A stretch of DNA of 64,000 nucleotides from Aeromicrobium flavum. GTDB lineage: Bacteria > Actinomycetota > Actinomycetes > Propionibacteriales > Nocardioidaceae. The position numbers and the translations under genes were made by a program. Positions 38,376 through 48,669 of this stretch are shown here, piece after piece (within the stretch, counting starts at the first letter, position 1; the number at the start of each line of letters is the position of its first letter). Below the pieces are notes generated by a model. That model did not search any database. It was not told where the DNA came from and saw nothing but the letters and a program-made list of their open reading frames with translations. The stretch spans positions 1-64,000 of the forward strand of contig NZ_BJZQ01000007.1 in assembly GCF_007992115.1 (NCBI RefSeq), read 5' to 3'.

Positions 38376-40940
38376 ATGGAACGCAAGAGACTCATCGTGG
38401 TCGGTGCCGGCATGGTCGCCCGTCGTCTGGTCGAGGCCCTCGTCGAGCGGGGTGCCACCGCCCAGTGGGACGTCGACGTGTTCGGCGAGGAGAGCCGGCC
38501 GCCGTACGACCGGGTCGCGCTGACCTCCTTCTTCACGGTGGCCGACCCCGACGAGCTGCTGCTGGGCGACCAGGCCCTGTGGCGTGCCCCGGGGGTCCGG
38601 CTGCACCGCAACGCGAGGGTCACCGGCATCGACCGTGAGGCCCGCACGGTCACGGTCCACGGCAAGCAGGAGCACTACGACGAGCTCGTGCTCGCGACCG
38701 GCTCCTACGCGTCCGTGCCGCCGGTCGACGGGGCGGACCTGCCCGGCTGCTTCGTCTACCGCACGGTCGACGACGTCACCGAGCTGCGCACCTGGGTGCG
38801 CGACCGGGGGCAGCAGCTGGGCCATCCGGCCCGCGGCGTGGTCATCGGCGGCGGCCTGCTCGGCCTCGAGGCCGCGGGCGCCCTGCGCGAGCTCGGCGCC
38901 GAGTGCACGGTCGTCGAGTTCGCCGACCGGCTCATGCCCGTCCAGCTCGACCTCGCCGGCGGCCAGGCGCTGCGCCGGCTGATCGAGGGCCTCGGGGTCG
39001 AGGTGCGCACGTCCACGGCCACCACGTCCGTGCGCACCGGTCGCGGCACCAAGAAGGTCGGCCGCATGACCTTCGCCGACGGCGAGACGATCCCCGCTGA
39101 CGTCGTCGTCTTCGCCACCGGCGTGCGCCCCCGCGACGAGCTCGCCCGGGAGGCCGGGCTGGAGGTGCACCCGCGCGGTGGCGTCATGGCCGACGAGGCC
39201 TGCCGCACCAGCGACGAGCACATCTGGGCGATCGGCGAGGTCGCGTGCATCGCCGACCGGGTCTGGGGCCTCGTGGGCCCGGGCTACACGATGGCCGAGG
39301 TCGTCGCCGACCGGATGCTCGGCGGCGCGGCCGCCTTCACCGGCGCCGACCTCTCGACGAAGCTCAAGCTCATGGGCGTCGACGTCGCCAGCTTCGGCGA
39401 CGCGTTCGCCGCCAAGGGCGGCAGCCTCGAGGTCGTCTACGCCGATCCGCTGGCCGGCGTCTACAAGAAGCTCGTCATGAGCGACGACGCCTCGACCCTG
39501 CTCGGCGGCATGCTCGTCGGCGACGCCTCGGCGTACACGAGCCTGCGGCCGATGGTCGACAACGAGCTCGGCAGCGACCCGGCCGCGTGGCTCATGCCCG
39601 ACGGCGTCGAGCCGCCCTCGACCGGCGCGCTGCCCGACACGGCCACGGTCTGCTCGTGCAACAACGTCTCGGCGGGCACGATCCGCTGCGCGATCAGCGG
39701 CGGCGAGTGCACCGACCTCGCGGGGGTGAAGTCCTGCACCAAGGCGGGCACCAGCTGCGGCTCGTGCGTGCCGCTGGTGAAGCAGATCGTCAACGCTGAA
39801 CTGGAGTCCCAGGGCATCACCGTCAGCAACGCCCTGTGCGAGCACTTCGACGTCAGCCGCAGCGAGCTGTACGAGATCGTCGCCGTCACCGGCATCGGCT
39901 CGTTCAGCGAGCTGATCGAGAAGCACGGCCGGGGGAGCGGCTGCGACATCTGCCGCCCGGTCGCGGCCTCGATCCTGTCGAGCCTGGGCCGCGGCCACGT
40001 GCTCGACCGCGAGAACGCGCGGCTGCAGGACACCAACGACCACGTCATGGCCAACATGCAGAAGGACGGCACCTACTCGGTCGTCCCGCGCATCGCCGGC
40101 GGCGAGGTGACGCCCGAGGGACTCATCGTCATCGGTCAGGTCGCCGCCGAGTTCGGCCTCTACACGAAGATCACCGGCGGCCAGCGGATCGACCTCTTCG
40201 GCGCCCGCATCGAGCAGCTGCCGGCCATTTGGAAGCGGCTCGTCGACGCGGGCTTCGAGTCGGGTCACGCCTACGGCAAGAGCCTGCGCACCGTGAAGTC
40301 GTGCGTCGGCCAGACCTGGTGCCGCTACGGCGTGCAGGACTCCGTCGGGCTGGCCGTCGACCTGGAGAACCGGTACCGCGGCCTGCGGTCGCCGCACAAG
40401 ATCAAGCTCGGCGTCTCGGGGTGCGCGCGCGAGTGCGCGGAGGCCCGCGGCAAGGACGTCGGCGTGATCGCCACCGACCACGGCTGGAACATGTACGTCG
40501 GCGGCAACGGCGGGTTCACGCCCCGGCACGCCCAGCTGTTCGCCGAGGATCTCACCACCGAGGAGCTCGTCCGGGCCATCGACCGATTCCTGCTGTACTA
40601 CGTGCGCACGGCCGACCGGCTGCAGCGGACGGCGCCCTGGATCGAGTCGATCGAGGGCGGCATCGAGCACGTGCGCGACGTCGTGCTGAACGACTCGCTC
40701 GGTCTGGGGGAGGAGCTGGACGCGCAGATGGCCGCGCATGTCGAGAACTACGCCGACGAATGGGCCCAGACCCTGGCCGACCCCGAGAAGCTGGCCCAGT
40801 TCGGGTCCTTCGTGAACGCCCCGGACACGCCGGATCCCGATTTGGCGTACGTCGAGGAGCGCGGCCAGCGCCGACCCGCCGGACCCGTCGTGATCGCCGG
40901 GACCGAGCTGTCCGTCCGTACGAAGGAGGTCTCGGCATGA
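38376..40940 (+). CDS. nirB: Assimilatory nitrite reductase [NAD(P)H], large subunit
   Basis: NirB reduces nitrite to ammonium with siroheme and a [4Fe-4S] cluster, using NAD(P)H through FAD. The 854-residue protein has the first FAD motif LIVVGAGMVARRLVEAL, the second nucleotide motif VVIGGGLLGLEAAGAL (about 155), a BFD-type [2Fe-2S] domain with CSCNN and CTKAGTSCGSC (about 425-465), and the siroheme/4Fe-4S cysteines CVGQTWC (643-649) and GCARECAEA (683-687). ATG 38376 is favoured over an upstream TTG, which would add residues outside the family. It overlaps nirD by 4 bases. Confidence 0.95.
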   Translation: MERKRLIVVGAGMVARRLVEALVERGATAQWDVDVFGEESRPPYDRVALTSFFTVADPDELLLGDQALWRAPGVRLHRNARVTGIDREARTVTVHGKQEHYDELVLATGSYASVPPVDGADLPGCFVYRTVDDVTELRTWVRDRGQQLGHPARGVVIGGGLLGLEAAGALRELGAECTVVEFADRLMPVQLDLAGGQALRRLIEGLGVEVRTSTATTSVRTGRGTKKVGRMTFADGETIPADVVVFATGVRPRDELAREAGLEVHPRGGVMADEACRTSDEHIWAIGEVACIADRVWGLVGPGYTMAEVVADRMLGGAAAFTGADLSTKLKLMGVDVASFGDAFAAKGGSLEVVYADPLAGVYKKLVMSDDASTLLGGMLVGDASAYTSLRPMVDNELGSDPAAWLMPDGVEPPSTGALPDTATVCSCNNVSAGTIRCAISGGECTDLAGVKSCTKAGTSCGSCVPLVKQIVNAELESQGITVSNALCEHFDVSRSELYEIVAVTGIGSFSELIEKHGRGSGCDICRPVAASILSSLGRGHVLDRENARLQDTNDHVMANMQKDGTYSVVPRIAGGEVTPEGLIVIGQVAAEFGLYTKITGGQRIDLFGARIEQLPAIWKRLVDAGFESGHAYGKSLRTVKSCVGQTWCRYGVQDSVGLAVDLENRYRGLRSPHKIKLGVSGCARECAEARGKDVGVIATDHGWNMYVGGNGGFTPRHAQLFAEDLTTEELVRAIDRFLLYYVRTADRLQRTAPWIESIEGGIEHVRDVVLNDSLGLGEELDAQMAAHVENYADEWAQTLADPEKLAQFGSFVNAPDTPDPDLAYVEERGQRRPAGPVVIAGTELSVRTKEVSA

Positions 40941-41287
40941 GTGCCGCACTGGTGCCCGAAGCGGCGTGGATCGCGGTGTGCACGGTCGACCGGCTCTGGA
41001 TCGACCGTGGCGCAGCAGCCCTCGTCGAGGGCGAGCAGGTCGCGATCTTCCGTCTCGCCGACGAGATCCTCGCCGTGGGCCACCGCGACCCGTTCACGGG
41101 CTCGAACGTCATGGCGCGCGGGCTCGTGGGCTCGCGCGGCGACGTGCCGACGGTCGCCTCGCCGCTGCACAAGCAGGTGTTCGACCTGCGGACCGGGCAG
41201 TGCCTGGACGACCCCGAGGTCACGCTGGGCCGGTGGGACGTCCGGGTGGTCGACGACGTCGTGTGGCTGCGACGGGGTGACGCGTGA
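40937..41287 (+). CDS. nirD: Nitrite reductase small subunit
   Basis: The 116-residue protein has the Rieske-like fold of NirD. The sequence runs AWIAVCTVDRLWIDRGAAAL, VAIFRLADEILAVGHRDPFTG and SPLHKQVFDLRTGQCLDD. As in other NirD proteins, the Rieske cysteine-histidine ligand pairs are largely missing, so no [2Fe-2S] cluster is expected and the role is structural or in electron coupling with NirB. Overlaps of 4 bases with nirB and with the next gene tie the operon together. Confidence 0.92.
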   Translation: MSAALVPEAAWIAVCTVDRLWIDRGAAALVEGEQVAIFRLADEILAVGHRDPFTGSNVMARGLVGSRGDVPTVASPLHKQVFDLRTGQCLDDPEVTLGRWDVRVVDDVVWLRRGDA

Positions 41288-42426
41288 CGCCCCACGGACC
41301 CGTGCTCGCCGGCACCCGCATCCTCGTCACCGCCCAGCGCCGCGCCACCGACCTGGCCAGCGCGCTGGTCCGCCGGGGCGCTCAGGTGCACACGGCCGCG
41401 ACGCTCGGGGTCGAGGCGCACATCGACGAGGAGACGCTCGTGCGGCGCACGCAGCAGCTCATCGACGACCCGCCGGACGTGCTCGTGGTGACGACCGCGA
41501 TCGGCTTCCGCAGCTGGCTCGAGACCGCCGAGTCGGTGGGCCTGCTCGAGCCGCTGCACGACGTGCTGTCGCAGGCCCGGATCGTCGCGCGCGGGCCCAA
41601 GGCCCGCGGCGCCATCCAGGCCGCGGGGCTCGTGGCCGACTGGATCGCCGAGTCCGAGACGTCGCGCGAGATGGCCGAGTACCTCGTGGCCGAGGGGGTC
41701 GACGGCCAGCGCATCGCCGTCCAGCACCACGGAGCCGGCGACGACGGCCTCGAGTCGGCCGTGATCGCCGCCGGCGCCTCGACGGTGACGCTCGTCGTCT
41801 ACCGGTGGGGGCCGCCGCCGGACCCCGAGGCGGTCGAGCGCTCGGTCCGCGACGCCGGGGCCGGCGGCTTCGACGCCATCGTCTTCACCTCCGCGCCCGG
41901 TGCGAGCGCCTGGCTCACGGTGGTGCGCGAGTTCGGCGAGCTGCCGGCGCTGCTGGAGCTCGCGCGCACGGGCCGGCTCGTCCTCGCCGCCGTCGGACCG
42001 GTCACCGCCGAGCCGCTCGTGGTCGCCGGTTTCCAGCCGCTCGTGCCCGACCGGGGCCGCCTCGGCGCGCTCGTGCGATCGATCGTCGTCCACTTCGGCC
42101 GCGAGGACCTCGGGGTCGACGTCGTCGGGGGCCGGCTGCGGGTACACGGGACGGCCGCGACCCTCGATCACGAGGTCCTCGCCCTCTCGCCCGCCGCCCT
42201 GGCGGTGCTGCGGCTGCTGGCGTCGGAGCCCGGCGCCGTGTTCACGCGCGACCAGGTCCTGGCCGTGCTGCCGCGGGCCACCGCCGACCCCCACGCCGCC
42301 GACGTCGCGGTGGGTCGGCTGCGTGAGGCGCTCGGCGACCGCGAGCTGGTCAAGACCGTCGTCAAGCGGGGCTTCCGCCTGGCGCCGCTCGAGCGGGAGG
42401 AGCTGTCATGGTCGTCCGTCCGATGA
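41284..42426 (+). CDS. nnaR: NnaR-like regulator: HemD domain fused to a winged helix
   Basis: The 380-residue protein joins a uroporphyrinogen-III synthase-like domain (about 1-265; [31 protein letters not shown]) to an OmpR-type winged helix (about 285-375; [53 protein letters not shown]). This architecture matches NnaR of Streptomyces and mycobacteria, described as a co-activator with GlnR for nitrate and nitrite genes, and Rv0260c of M. tuberculosis. It sits in the operon it probably controls. The alternative, an active HemD serving siroheme synthesis, is less likely but possible. Confidence 0.86.
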   Translation: MTPHGPVLAGTRILVTAQRRATDLASALVRRGAQVHTAATLGVEAHIDEETLVRRTQQLIDDPPDVLVVTTAIGFRSWLETAESVGLLEPLHDVLSQARIVARGPKARGAIQAAGLVADWIAESETSREMAEYLVAEGVDGQRIAVQHHGAGDDGLESAVIAAGASTVTLVVYRWGPPPDPEAVERSVRDAGAGGFDAIVFTSAPGASAWLTVVREFGELPALLELARTGRLVLAAVGPVTAEPLVVAGFQPLVPDRGRLGALVRSIVVHFGREDLGVDVVGGRLRVHGTAATLDHEVLALSPAALAVLRLLASEPGAVFTRDQVLAVLPRATADPHAADVAVGRLREALGDRELVKTVVKRGFRLAPLEREELSWSSVR

Positions 42427-43127
42427 GTCCGGTGCTGATCGCCTGCAGCCACGGCACCCGGTCGGCCCGTGGCGCCGCCGCGGTGGCCGACCTCGTGGAG
42501 GCCGTGCGTCGTGCGATGCACGGCACCGAGGTCGTGGGGACCTGGGTCGACGTGCAGGAGCCCGCACTGCCCGAGGTCACGGACCGCGTGGCCGACCGTC
42601 CCGCCGTGGTCGTGCCACTGCTGCTGTCGGCCGGCTACCACGTCCACCACGACATCGCGTCCGCCGTCGCAGCGCGCCCCGGCCATGTCGCCGCGCGGCC
42701 CCTCGGACCCGACCCCGTCGTCACCGACCTGCTCGTGTCCCGCCTCGCGGAAAAGGGACTCGCCGCCGACGACGTCGTGGTCCTCGGGGCGTCGGCGTCC
42801 AGCGATCCCCGCGCGCTCGAGGACCTGCGCGCCACCGCCGCGGCCCTGTCGGCCCGGCTGCGCCGTCCGGTCGAGCTCGGGCACGTCGGCCACTGCGGTG
42901 CGCAGCTGTCGGACGTCGTCGCCCGGGTGCGGCGGCATGGCCGTCGCGTCGTCGTCGCCACCCACCTGCTGGCCCCGGGTCACTTCCACGACGCCATCGC
43001 GCGCACCGGTGCCGACGCGGTCACCGCGCCGCTGCTGGACGAGCGTCGCCCCGACCCGCGGCTCGTCTCGCTCGTGGTCCGGCGGTACGCCGAGGCGCTG
43101 GGGCGCGGGCTGGCGGCAGCGGGTTGA
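42408..43127 (+). CDS. CbiX/SirB-type sirohydrochlorin chelatase
   Basis: The 239-residue protein contains two CbiX-like halves. The first opens [14 protein letters not shown] with the metal-binding histidine, followed by [17 protein letters not shown]; the second has [15 protein letters not shown]. Such enzymes insert Fe2+ (or Co2+) into sirohydrochlorin; here siroheme for NirB is the obvious product. The ATG at 42408 is supported by GGAGGAG 7 bases upstream and overlaps nnaR by 19 bases; an in-frame ATG at 42423 is an alternative. It ends 2 bases before the nitrate reductase. Confidence 0.87.
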   Translation: MVVRPMSPVLIACSHGTRSARGAAAVADLVEAVRRAMHGTEVVGTWVDVQEPALPEVTDRVADRPAVVVPLLLSAGYHVHHDIASAVAARPGHVAARPLGPDPVVTDLLVSRLAEKGLAADDVVVLGASASSDPRALEDLRATAAALSARLRRPVELGHVGHCGAQLSDVVARVRRHGRRVVVATHLLAPGHFHDAIARTGADAVTAPLLDERRPDPRLVSLVVRRYAEALGRGLAAAG

Positions 43128-43129
43128 GC

Positions 43130-46100
43130 ATGGTCGAGACGGTCTGCGGGTACTGCGGCGTCGGGTGCGGCCTGACGCTGCAGATCGAGCGCCGCCACGG
43201 CGAGCCGCGGGTCACGGGTGCCGTCGGCACCGCCGACCACCCGGCCAACCGCGGGCGCCTGTGCACCAAGGGCGCCACCACCGCCGACCTGCTGAACGCG
43301 CCCGGTCGGATGGAGAAGGCGTCCGTGCGCTCCGACCGCGGCTCGGACCGCGTCGAGGTGGGCATCGAGGCCGCGCTCGACGAGGCCGCCGCCCGGTTCC
43401 GCGCCGTGATCGACGAGCACGGTCCCGACGCCGTCGCGCTGTACGTCTCGGGCCAGATGTCGCTCGAGGCGCAGTACCTGGCCACGAAGTTGGCCAAGGG
43501 CTTCCTGCGCACCGTCAACATCGAGTCGAACTCGCGGCTGTGCATGGCCAGTGCCGGCACCGGCTACAAGCAGTCGCTCGGGTCGGACGGCCCGCCGGGC
43601 TCCTACGACGACTTCGACCATGCCGACGTGTTCCTGGTCATCGGGTCGAACATGGCCGACGCCCACCCGATCCTCTTCCTGCGGATGATGGAGCGGGTCA
43701 AGGCCGGTGCCCGGCTCGTCGTCGTCGACCCGCGGCGCACCGCCACCGCCGACAAGGCCGACCTGTTCTGCCAGATCCGCCCCGGCACCGACCTGGCGTT
43801 CCTCAACGGGCTGCTGCACCTGCTGGTCGAGGCCGACGCCGTCGACCGTGACTTCATCGACACGCACACCCGCGGGTGGGACGAGGTCGAGGCGATGCTG
43901 TCCGACTACCCGCCGGCCCGCGTCGCCGCGCTGACCGGGATCGCCGAGGACGACCTGCGCACGGTCGCCGCGTGGATCGCCGCGTCCGGCGACTGGATGA
44001 GCTGCTGGACGATGGGCCTGAACCAGTCCACGCACGGCACCTGGAACACGAACGCGATCTGCAACCTGCACCTGGCCACCGGCGCCATCTGCCGCACCGG
44101 CTCCGGTCCGTTCTCGCTGACCGGCCAGCCGAACGCCATGGGCGGGCGCGAGATGGGCTACATGGGACCGGGGCTCCCGGGCCAGCGCTCGGTCGTCTCG
44201 GCCGACGACCGTGCGTTCTGCGAGCAGGCGTGGGGGCTGCCGGCCGGAGCGATCCGCAGCGACGTCGGTCGCGGCACGATCGACCTCTTCGAGCAGCTCG
44301 CGGCCGGTGAGGTGCGTGCGGCCTGGATCATCTGCACCAACCCGGTGCACTCGGTCGCCAACCGATCGACCGTGCTCGCGGGCCTCGCCGCGGCCGACGT
44401 CGTGGTCGTGCAGGACGCGTACGCCGCGAGCGAGACGCTCGCCCACGCCGACATCGCCCTGCCCGCGGCGCTCTGGACCGAGTCCGAGGGCGTGATGGTG
44501 AACTCGGAGCGCAACCTCACGCTGTGCCGGCCGGCCGGGTCGCCGCCCGGTGACGCGCGTCCCGACTGGCGGCTGATCGCCGACATCGCCGCGCGGCTGG
44601 GGTTCGGCGACGCCTTCTCCTACGCCAGTGCCGAGGAGGTCTTCGAGGAAATCCGCGCCTTCGCCAACCCCGCCACGGGCTACGACCTCCGTGGCGCCGA
44701 CTACCCGCGCCTGCGGCGAGGGCCGCTGCAGTGGCCCTGCCCGCCGGGCGGGGCGCGGCGCAACCCGGTGCGCTACGTCGACGACGGGCGGATCCGGTTC
44801 GCCACCGCCGACGGCCGCGCGGTGTTCCACGCACGGCCGCACCTGGACGCCGCCGAGCTGCCCGACGACGAGTTCCCGGTCGTGCTCAACACCGGTCGGC
44901 TGCCGCACCAGTGGCACACCATGACGAAGACCGGGAAGGTCGCGCGGCTGAACCGGCTCAACCCGGACCCGTTCATCGAGGTCAACCCGGCCGACGCCGC
45001 GCGCCTCGGCCTCGGCGACGGGTCGTCCGTGCGGGTGGTCTCGCGACGCGGTGAGGCCGTCCTCCCGGCCGTGGTCACCGACCGCGTCCTCCCCGGCACG
45101 TCGTTCGCGCCGATGCACTGGGGCGAGCTGACGGGGGAGGGGCTGGCGGTCAACGCCCTCACCAACGACGCGGTCGATCCGGACTCCCTCCAGCCGGAGT
45201 ACAAGGTCTGCGCCGTCCGGCTCGAGCGCGCGCCCATCCGGCTGCCGCAGCCGCCCCCGCCCGACGCGCAGCCGACGGAGGCCGAGACGGCCTGGCTGGC
45301 GGGCTACCTGGCCGCGATCACGCACGGCGCCCCCTCGCTGCCGGCGTCCGCGCCCGTCTCACCGGCGCTGCGTGACTGGTTCGCGGAGGTGCTCGCGGCC
45401 GTCGCCCCGCCCGCGGACGCGGCTGACGAGGGCCTAGTGACGGTGCTGTCCGCGTCGCAGACCGGTCGCGTCGAGGGGCTCGTGCCCGAGCTGGTGCGGT
45501 CGCTCACGGTGGGCGGCGTGGCGGCCGCCCACCGGTCCCTGGCGACGGTGCGCCCGGGCGACCTGCGCGGCTCGGTCCTGTTCGTCACCAGCACGACCGG
45601 TGACGGCGACCCGCCCAGCGAGGCCGAGGCGTTCTGGCGCGACCTCGCCGCTGGGGACGCGGCCGACCTTGCGGGCCTGCGGTACAGCGTCCTGGCACTC
45701 GGCGACTCGGCCTACGCCGACTTCTGCGGCTTCGGGCGCCGACTGGACGCGCGCCTCGCCGAGCTCGGGGCCGAGCGCCTCGCCGACCGCATCGACTGCG
45801 AGCCGGACGTCGACGCGCCGGCCGCGCGCTGGCTCGACGCCGTGGGCCGTGCCCTGGGCGCCTCCGCCATCGAGGCACCGGTCACGGTCAAGCCCACGAC
45901 GCTGCTCACCCGGCTCACGCGCAACGAGCTGCTGACGACGCCCGGGTCCTCGAAGGAGGTCCGGCGGTTCGGCTTCCACCTGCCCGAGGGGACCCTCGCG
46001 TACGAGCCGGGGGACGCCCTCGCCGTCGCGCCGCGGGTCGACCCGGCCTACGTCGACGCGTGGCTGACCCTCACCGGCCTCGACGGCGAGGCCCCGGTCG

Positions 46101-46993
46101 ACGTCGACGGTGAGTCGGTGCCGCTGTTCGACGCACTCGCCGAGCGGTACGACCCGGTGGCGATCACGCCGGAGGTGCTGCGGCTCGTCGCCGAGCGGCA
46201 CCACGGCGTCCTTCCGGCCGGACTGCCCGACCCCGACGACCGCCAGGCGCTCGACGCGTGGTCGTGGGGGAGGCAGGCGGTCGACGTGCTGCGCGAGCAC
46301 CCCACCCTCGCCCGCCTCGACCAGTGGCTCGGCGCGCTGCGCCCGCTCGCGCCCCGTCAGTACTCGATCTCGTCGAGCCCGCTCGAGGACCCGCGCGAGG
46401 CGCAGGTGACCGTGTCGGTGGTGCGGCACCGCGTGCACGGGTCGTGGCGCCACGGAGTCTGCTCGACGCACCTGGCCGACCGGGCGGCCGACGGCGTCAC
46501 CGTGCACGTCCAGCGCCAGCGGCACTTCCGACCCCCGGCGGACCCGGACGCCGCCGCGATCATGGTCGGCCCCGGCACCGGCATCGCGCCGTTCCGCGGG
46601 TTCCTGCGCCACCGCGCGCTGGCCGGGCACGCCGGCCGGAACTGGCTCTTCTTCGGCGACCGGAACGCGGCCACCGACTTCCTGTACCGCGACGAGCTCG
46701 AGGGCCTGCGCCGCGACGGCGTCCTGACCCGCCTCGACACCGCGTTCTCACGCGACCAGGACCGGCGGATCTACGTGCAGGACCGGATGCGCGAGCACGG
46801 GGCCGAGCTGTGGAGCTGGCTCGCGGACGGGGCCCACGTGTACGTCTGTGGAGACCGGGTGCACATGGCCAAGGACGTGGAGGCGACCCTGCTGCACGTC
46901 GCCGAGCGGCACGGCGGCCTCGACCGCGAGGGCGCCCGCCGGTGGCTGGCCGATCTCGCCGCCGTCGGCCGCTACGCCAAGGACGTGTACTGA
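43130..46993 (+). CDS. Assimilatory nitrate reductase fused to a CysJ-like flavoprotein reductase
   Basis: This 1287-residue chain carries its own electron supply. Residues 1-690 are an assimilatory nitrate reductase: [4Fe-4S] cysteines 6, 9, 13 and 45 ([14 protein letters not shown]), then a Mo-bis-MGD domain with [24 protein letters not shown] and the C-terminal [16 protein letters not shown]. Residues from about 770 form a flavodoxin domain ([29 protein letters not shown]), followed from about 925 by a CysJ-type FAD/NADPH module ([36 protein letters not shown]). NADPH electrons can thus reach nitrate within one polypeptide. It is last in the nirB operon. Confidence 0.93.
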   Translation: MVETVCGYCGVGCGLTLQIERRHGEPRVTGAVGTADHPANRGRLCTKGATTADLLNAPGRMEKASVRSDRGSDRVEVGIEAALDEAAARFRAVIDEHGPDAVALYVSGQMSLEAQYLATKLAKGFLRTVNIESNSRLCMASAGTGYKQSLGSDGPPGSYDDFDHADVFLVIGSNMADAHPILFLRMMERVKAGARLVVVDPRRTATADKADLFCQIRPGTDLAFLNGLLHLLVEADAVDRDFIDTHTRGWDEVEAMLSDYPPARVAALTGIAEDDLRTVAAWIAASGDWMSCWTMGLNQSTHGTWNTNAICNLHLATGAICRTGSGPFSLTGQPNAMGGREMGYMGPGLPGQRSVVSADDRAFCEQAWGLPAGAIRSDVGRGTIDLFEQLAAGEVRAAWIICTNPVHSVANRSTVLAGLAAADVVVVQDAYAASETLAHADIALPAALWTESEGVMVNSERNLTLCRPAGSPPGDARPDWRLIADIAARLGFGDAFSYASAEEVFEEIRAFANPATGYDLRGADYPRLRRGPLQWPCPPGGARRNPVRYVDDGRIRFATADGRAVFHARPHLDAAELPDDEFPVVLNTGRLPHQWHTMTKTGKVARLNRLNPDPFIEVNPADAARLGLGDGSSVRVVSRRGEAVLPAVVTDRVLPGTSFAPMHWGELTGEGLAVNALTNDAVDPDSLQPEYKVCAVRLERAPIRLPQPPPPDAQPTEAETAWLAGYLAAITHGAPSLPASAPVSPALRDWFAEVLAAVAPPADAADEGLVTVLSASQTGRVEGLVPELVRSLTVGGVAAAHRSLATVRPGDLRGSVLFVTSTTGDGDPPSEAEAFWRDLAAGDAADLAGLRYSVLALGDSAYADFCGFGRRLDARLAELGAERLADRIDCEPDVDAPAARWLDAVGRALGASAIEAPVTVKPTTLLTRLTRNELLTTPGSSKEVRRFGFHLPEGTLAYEPGDALAVAPRVDPAYVDAWLTLTGLDGEAPVDVDGESVPLFDALAERYDPVAITPEVLRLVAERHHGVLPAGLPDPDDRQALDAWSWGRQAVDVLREHPTLARLDQWLGALRPLAPRQYSISSSPLEDPREAQVTVSVVRHRVHGSWRHGVCSTHLADRAADGVTVHVQRQRHFRPPADPDAAAIMVGPGTGIAPFRGFLRHRALAGHAGRNWLFFGDRNAATDFLYRDELEGLRRDGVLTRLDTAFSRDQDRRIYVQDRMREHGAELWSWLADGAHVYVCGDRVHMAKDVEATLLHVAERHGGLDREGARRWLADLAAVGRYAKDVY

Positions 46994-46996
46994 CAG

Positions 46997-47002
46997 TAGG
47001 GT
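46997..47002 (+). promoter_or_regulatory. Leaderless-type -10 before degV-like gene
   Basis: TAGGGT stands 7 bases before the ATG at 47010 and overlaps nothing but the 3-base edge of the preceding stop region. No Shine-Dalgarno sequence is visible. Confidence 0.45.
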
Positions 47003-47009
47003 TTCGGCC

Positions 47010-47852
47010 ATGACCGTGGCCGTGGTGACCGACTCGACGGCGTCCCTCGACCCCGACGACGCCGCCCGGGGGGGCATCACGGTCGTGCCCACGACGGTCA
47101 TCATCGGCGCCCGGGTCTACACCGAGGGCGTCGACGTGACGTCCCACATGATCGCCGACGCCCTGACCGACTCGGTCCCCGTCAGCACGTCGCGCCCGTC
47201 GCCCGAGACGTTCCAGGCGGTCTACCGGGCCCTCGCGTCCACCGGCGCCGACGCGATCGTCTCGGTCCACCTCAGCTCCAAGGTCTCGGGCACGGTCGAC
47301 GCGGCCCGGCTCGCCGCCGAGCGGGTCGACGTCCCCGTCCACGTCGTCGACACCCTGCAGGTGGGCGTCGCCACCGGGTTCGCCGCCGGGTGTGCCGCCC
47401 GGTCGGCGGCGGCCGGCGCCTCGCCCGAGTCGGTCGCCGAGGCGGCCCGCCGGTCCGCCGAGTCGGCGCGCGTCCTGCTCTACGTCGACACCCTCGAGTA
47501 CCTGCGCCGTGGTGGCCGGATCGGTCGAGCCGCGGCCCTGATCGGCTCGGCGCTGGCGGTCAAGCCGATCCTGACCCTCGAGGACGGCGTCGTGACCCCC
47601 CTGGAGAAGGTGCGCACGTCGTCGAAGGCGCTGGCCCGCCTCGAGGCCCTCGGGATCGAGGCGGCGCAGTCGCACGACGGGCCCTACGACATCGGGGTGC
47701 TGCACCTGGCCAGCGAGTCCGTCGCGATGTCGGTGGCCCAGTCGCTGGCGCGCACGCTCGGTCGCGCCGAGATCGCCGTCGACGAGGTCGGTGCCGACAT
47801 CGGCGCCCATGTGGGGCCGGGGATGATCGCGGTCACCGTCAGCGCTCGCTGA
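47010..47852 (+). CDS. DegV-family fatty-acid-binding protein
   Basis: The 280-residue protein begins VAVVTDSTASLDPDDAARGG, the DegV N-terminal strand-loop, and has STSRPSPETFQAVYRAL, VSVHLSSKVSGTVDAARLAA and LEYLRRGGRIGRAAALIGSAL. DegV/FakB proteins bind a fatty acid and present it to FakA kinase for phosphorylation. No fakA-like gene lies in the window, so this may be a partner of a distant kinase. The ATG follows TAGGGT by 7 bases. Cytosolic. Confidence 0.9.
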   Translation: MTVAVVTDSTASLDPDDAARGGITVVPTTVIIGARVYTEGVDVTSHMIADALTDSVPVSTSRPSPETFQAVYRALASTGADAIVSVHLSSKVSGTVDAARLAAERVDVPVHVVDTLQVGVATGFAAGCAARSAAAGASPESVAEAARRSAESARVLLYVDTLEYLRRGGRIGRAAALIGSALAVKPILTLEDGVVTPLEKVRTSSKALARLEALGIEAAQSHDGPYDIGVLHLASESVAMSVAQSLARTLGRAEIAVDEVGADIGAHVGPGMIAVTVSAR

Positions 47853-47931
47853 CCGTCCACAGCGGGCGGGTTCGCGGTTGCGTCGTCCACAGCCCCTTCG
47901 CGGGTGCTTCCGTGCGGTGATCCGAAGTTCC

Positions 47932-47937
47932 TAGGGT
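47932..47937 (+). promoter_or_regulatory. Leaderless-type -10 before comEA
   Basis: TAGGGT is followed by exactly 6 bases and the ATG at 47944; no Shine-Dalgarno sequence is present. Confidence 0.45.
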
Positions 47938-47943
47938 CACGGC

Positions 47944-48669
47944 ATGGCTCCCGTCCCGCCCGAGACCCGCGCCCAGGTCGCCCGGCAGCGACTCGCCGAG
48001 CTCGCCGCGACCTTCGACGCCTCCCTGCCCGATCCCGATCAGCCGCCACCCGGGCGGCGGCGTCGCCCGAGCGCCGTGCGGAGAGCGCTGCGCCCGGCGC
48101 ACGTCCGGTTCGCCGGCGTGACGGCCGGGGTGGCCGCGGTCCTCACGGTGTGGTGGCTCCTGGCCGGGCGCCCGCAGGAGGTGCCGGTGCCGGCGGCGGC
48201 ACGCGTGCAGGTCGCCGACGCCGCGCCCACCGCGAGCCCCGGTGCCGAGCTCGTCGTCGACGTCGCGGGGAAGGTCCGGCGGCCCGGGATCGTGACGCTC
48301 CCGCCGGGATCGCGCGTCCACGAGGCGATCACCGCGGCGGGCGGGCTCAAGGGCAAGGCCGACACCACCGGCCTGAACCTGGCGCGGGTCCTCAACGACG
48401 GTGAGCAGGTGGTGGTGGGCGGTCCGTCCGGAGCGGCACCGCCCGCGGTTGCTGGTGGTCCGTCGGGGACGCCGGCGGCACTCGTGAACCTCAACACGGC
48501 CGACCTGGTGGCGCTGGACGAGCTGCCCGGCGTGGGTCCCGTGACCGCGCAGGCGATCGTGTCCTGGCGCGAGGAGAACGGGCCGTTCCGATCGGTCGAG
48601 GACCTGCTCGACGTCAAGGGCATCGGCGAGGCGACGCTGGCCGAGCTGCGTGACCTCGTCTCGGTCTGA
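47944..48669 (+). CDS. comEA: ComEA-like DNA-binding competence protein
   Basis: The 241-residue protein has a basic cytosolic N-terminus, one membrane segment (about 57-74, VTAGVAAVLTVWWLL), a SLBB domain (ELVVDVAGKVRRPGIVTLPPG) and a C-terminal helix-hairpin-helix pair (LVNLNTADLVALDELPGVGP and FRSVEDLLDVKGIGEATL). ComEA binds incoming double-stranded DNA outside the membrane and hands it to ComEC. The gene overlaps comEC by 20 bases. Whether the organism is naturally competent is unknown; type IV pilus genes are not in the window. Confidence 0.92.
   Translation: MAPVPPETRAQVARQRLAELAATFDASLPDPDQPPPGRRRRPSAVRRALRPAHVRFAGVTAGVAAVLTVWWLLAGRPQEVPVPAAARVQVADAAPTASPGAELVVDVAGKVRRPGIVTLPPGSRVHEAITAAGGLKGKADTTGLNLARVLNDGEQVVVGGPSGAAPPAVAGGPSGTPAALVNLNTADLVALDELPGVGPVTAQAIVSWREENGPFRSVEDLLDVKGIGEATLAELRDLVSV

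Noticed and set aside
42408-43127. The CbiX-like protein as part of cobalamin synthesis
   Set aside because: No other cobalamin gene lies in the window, and the gene is locked between the siroheme-requiring nitrite reductase operon genes.
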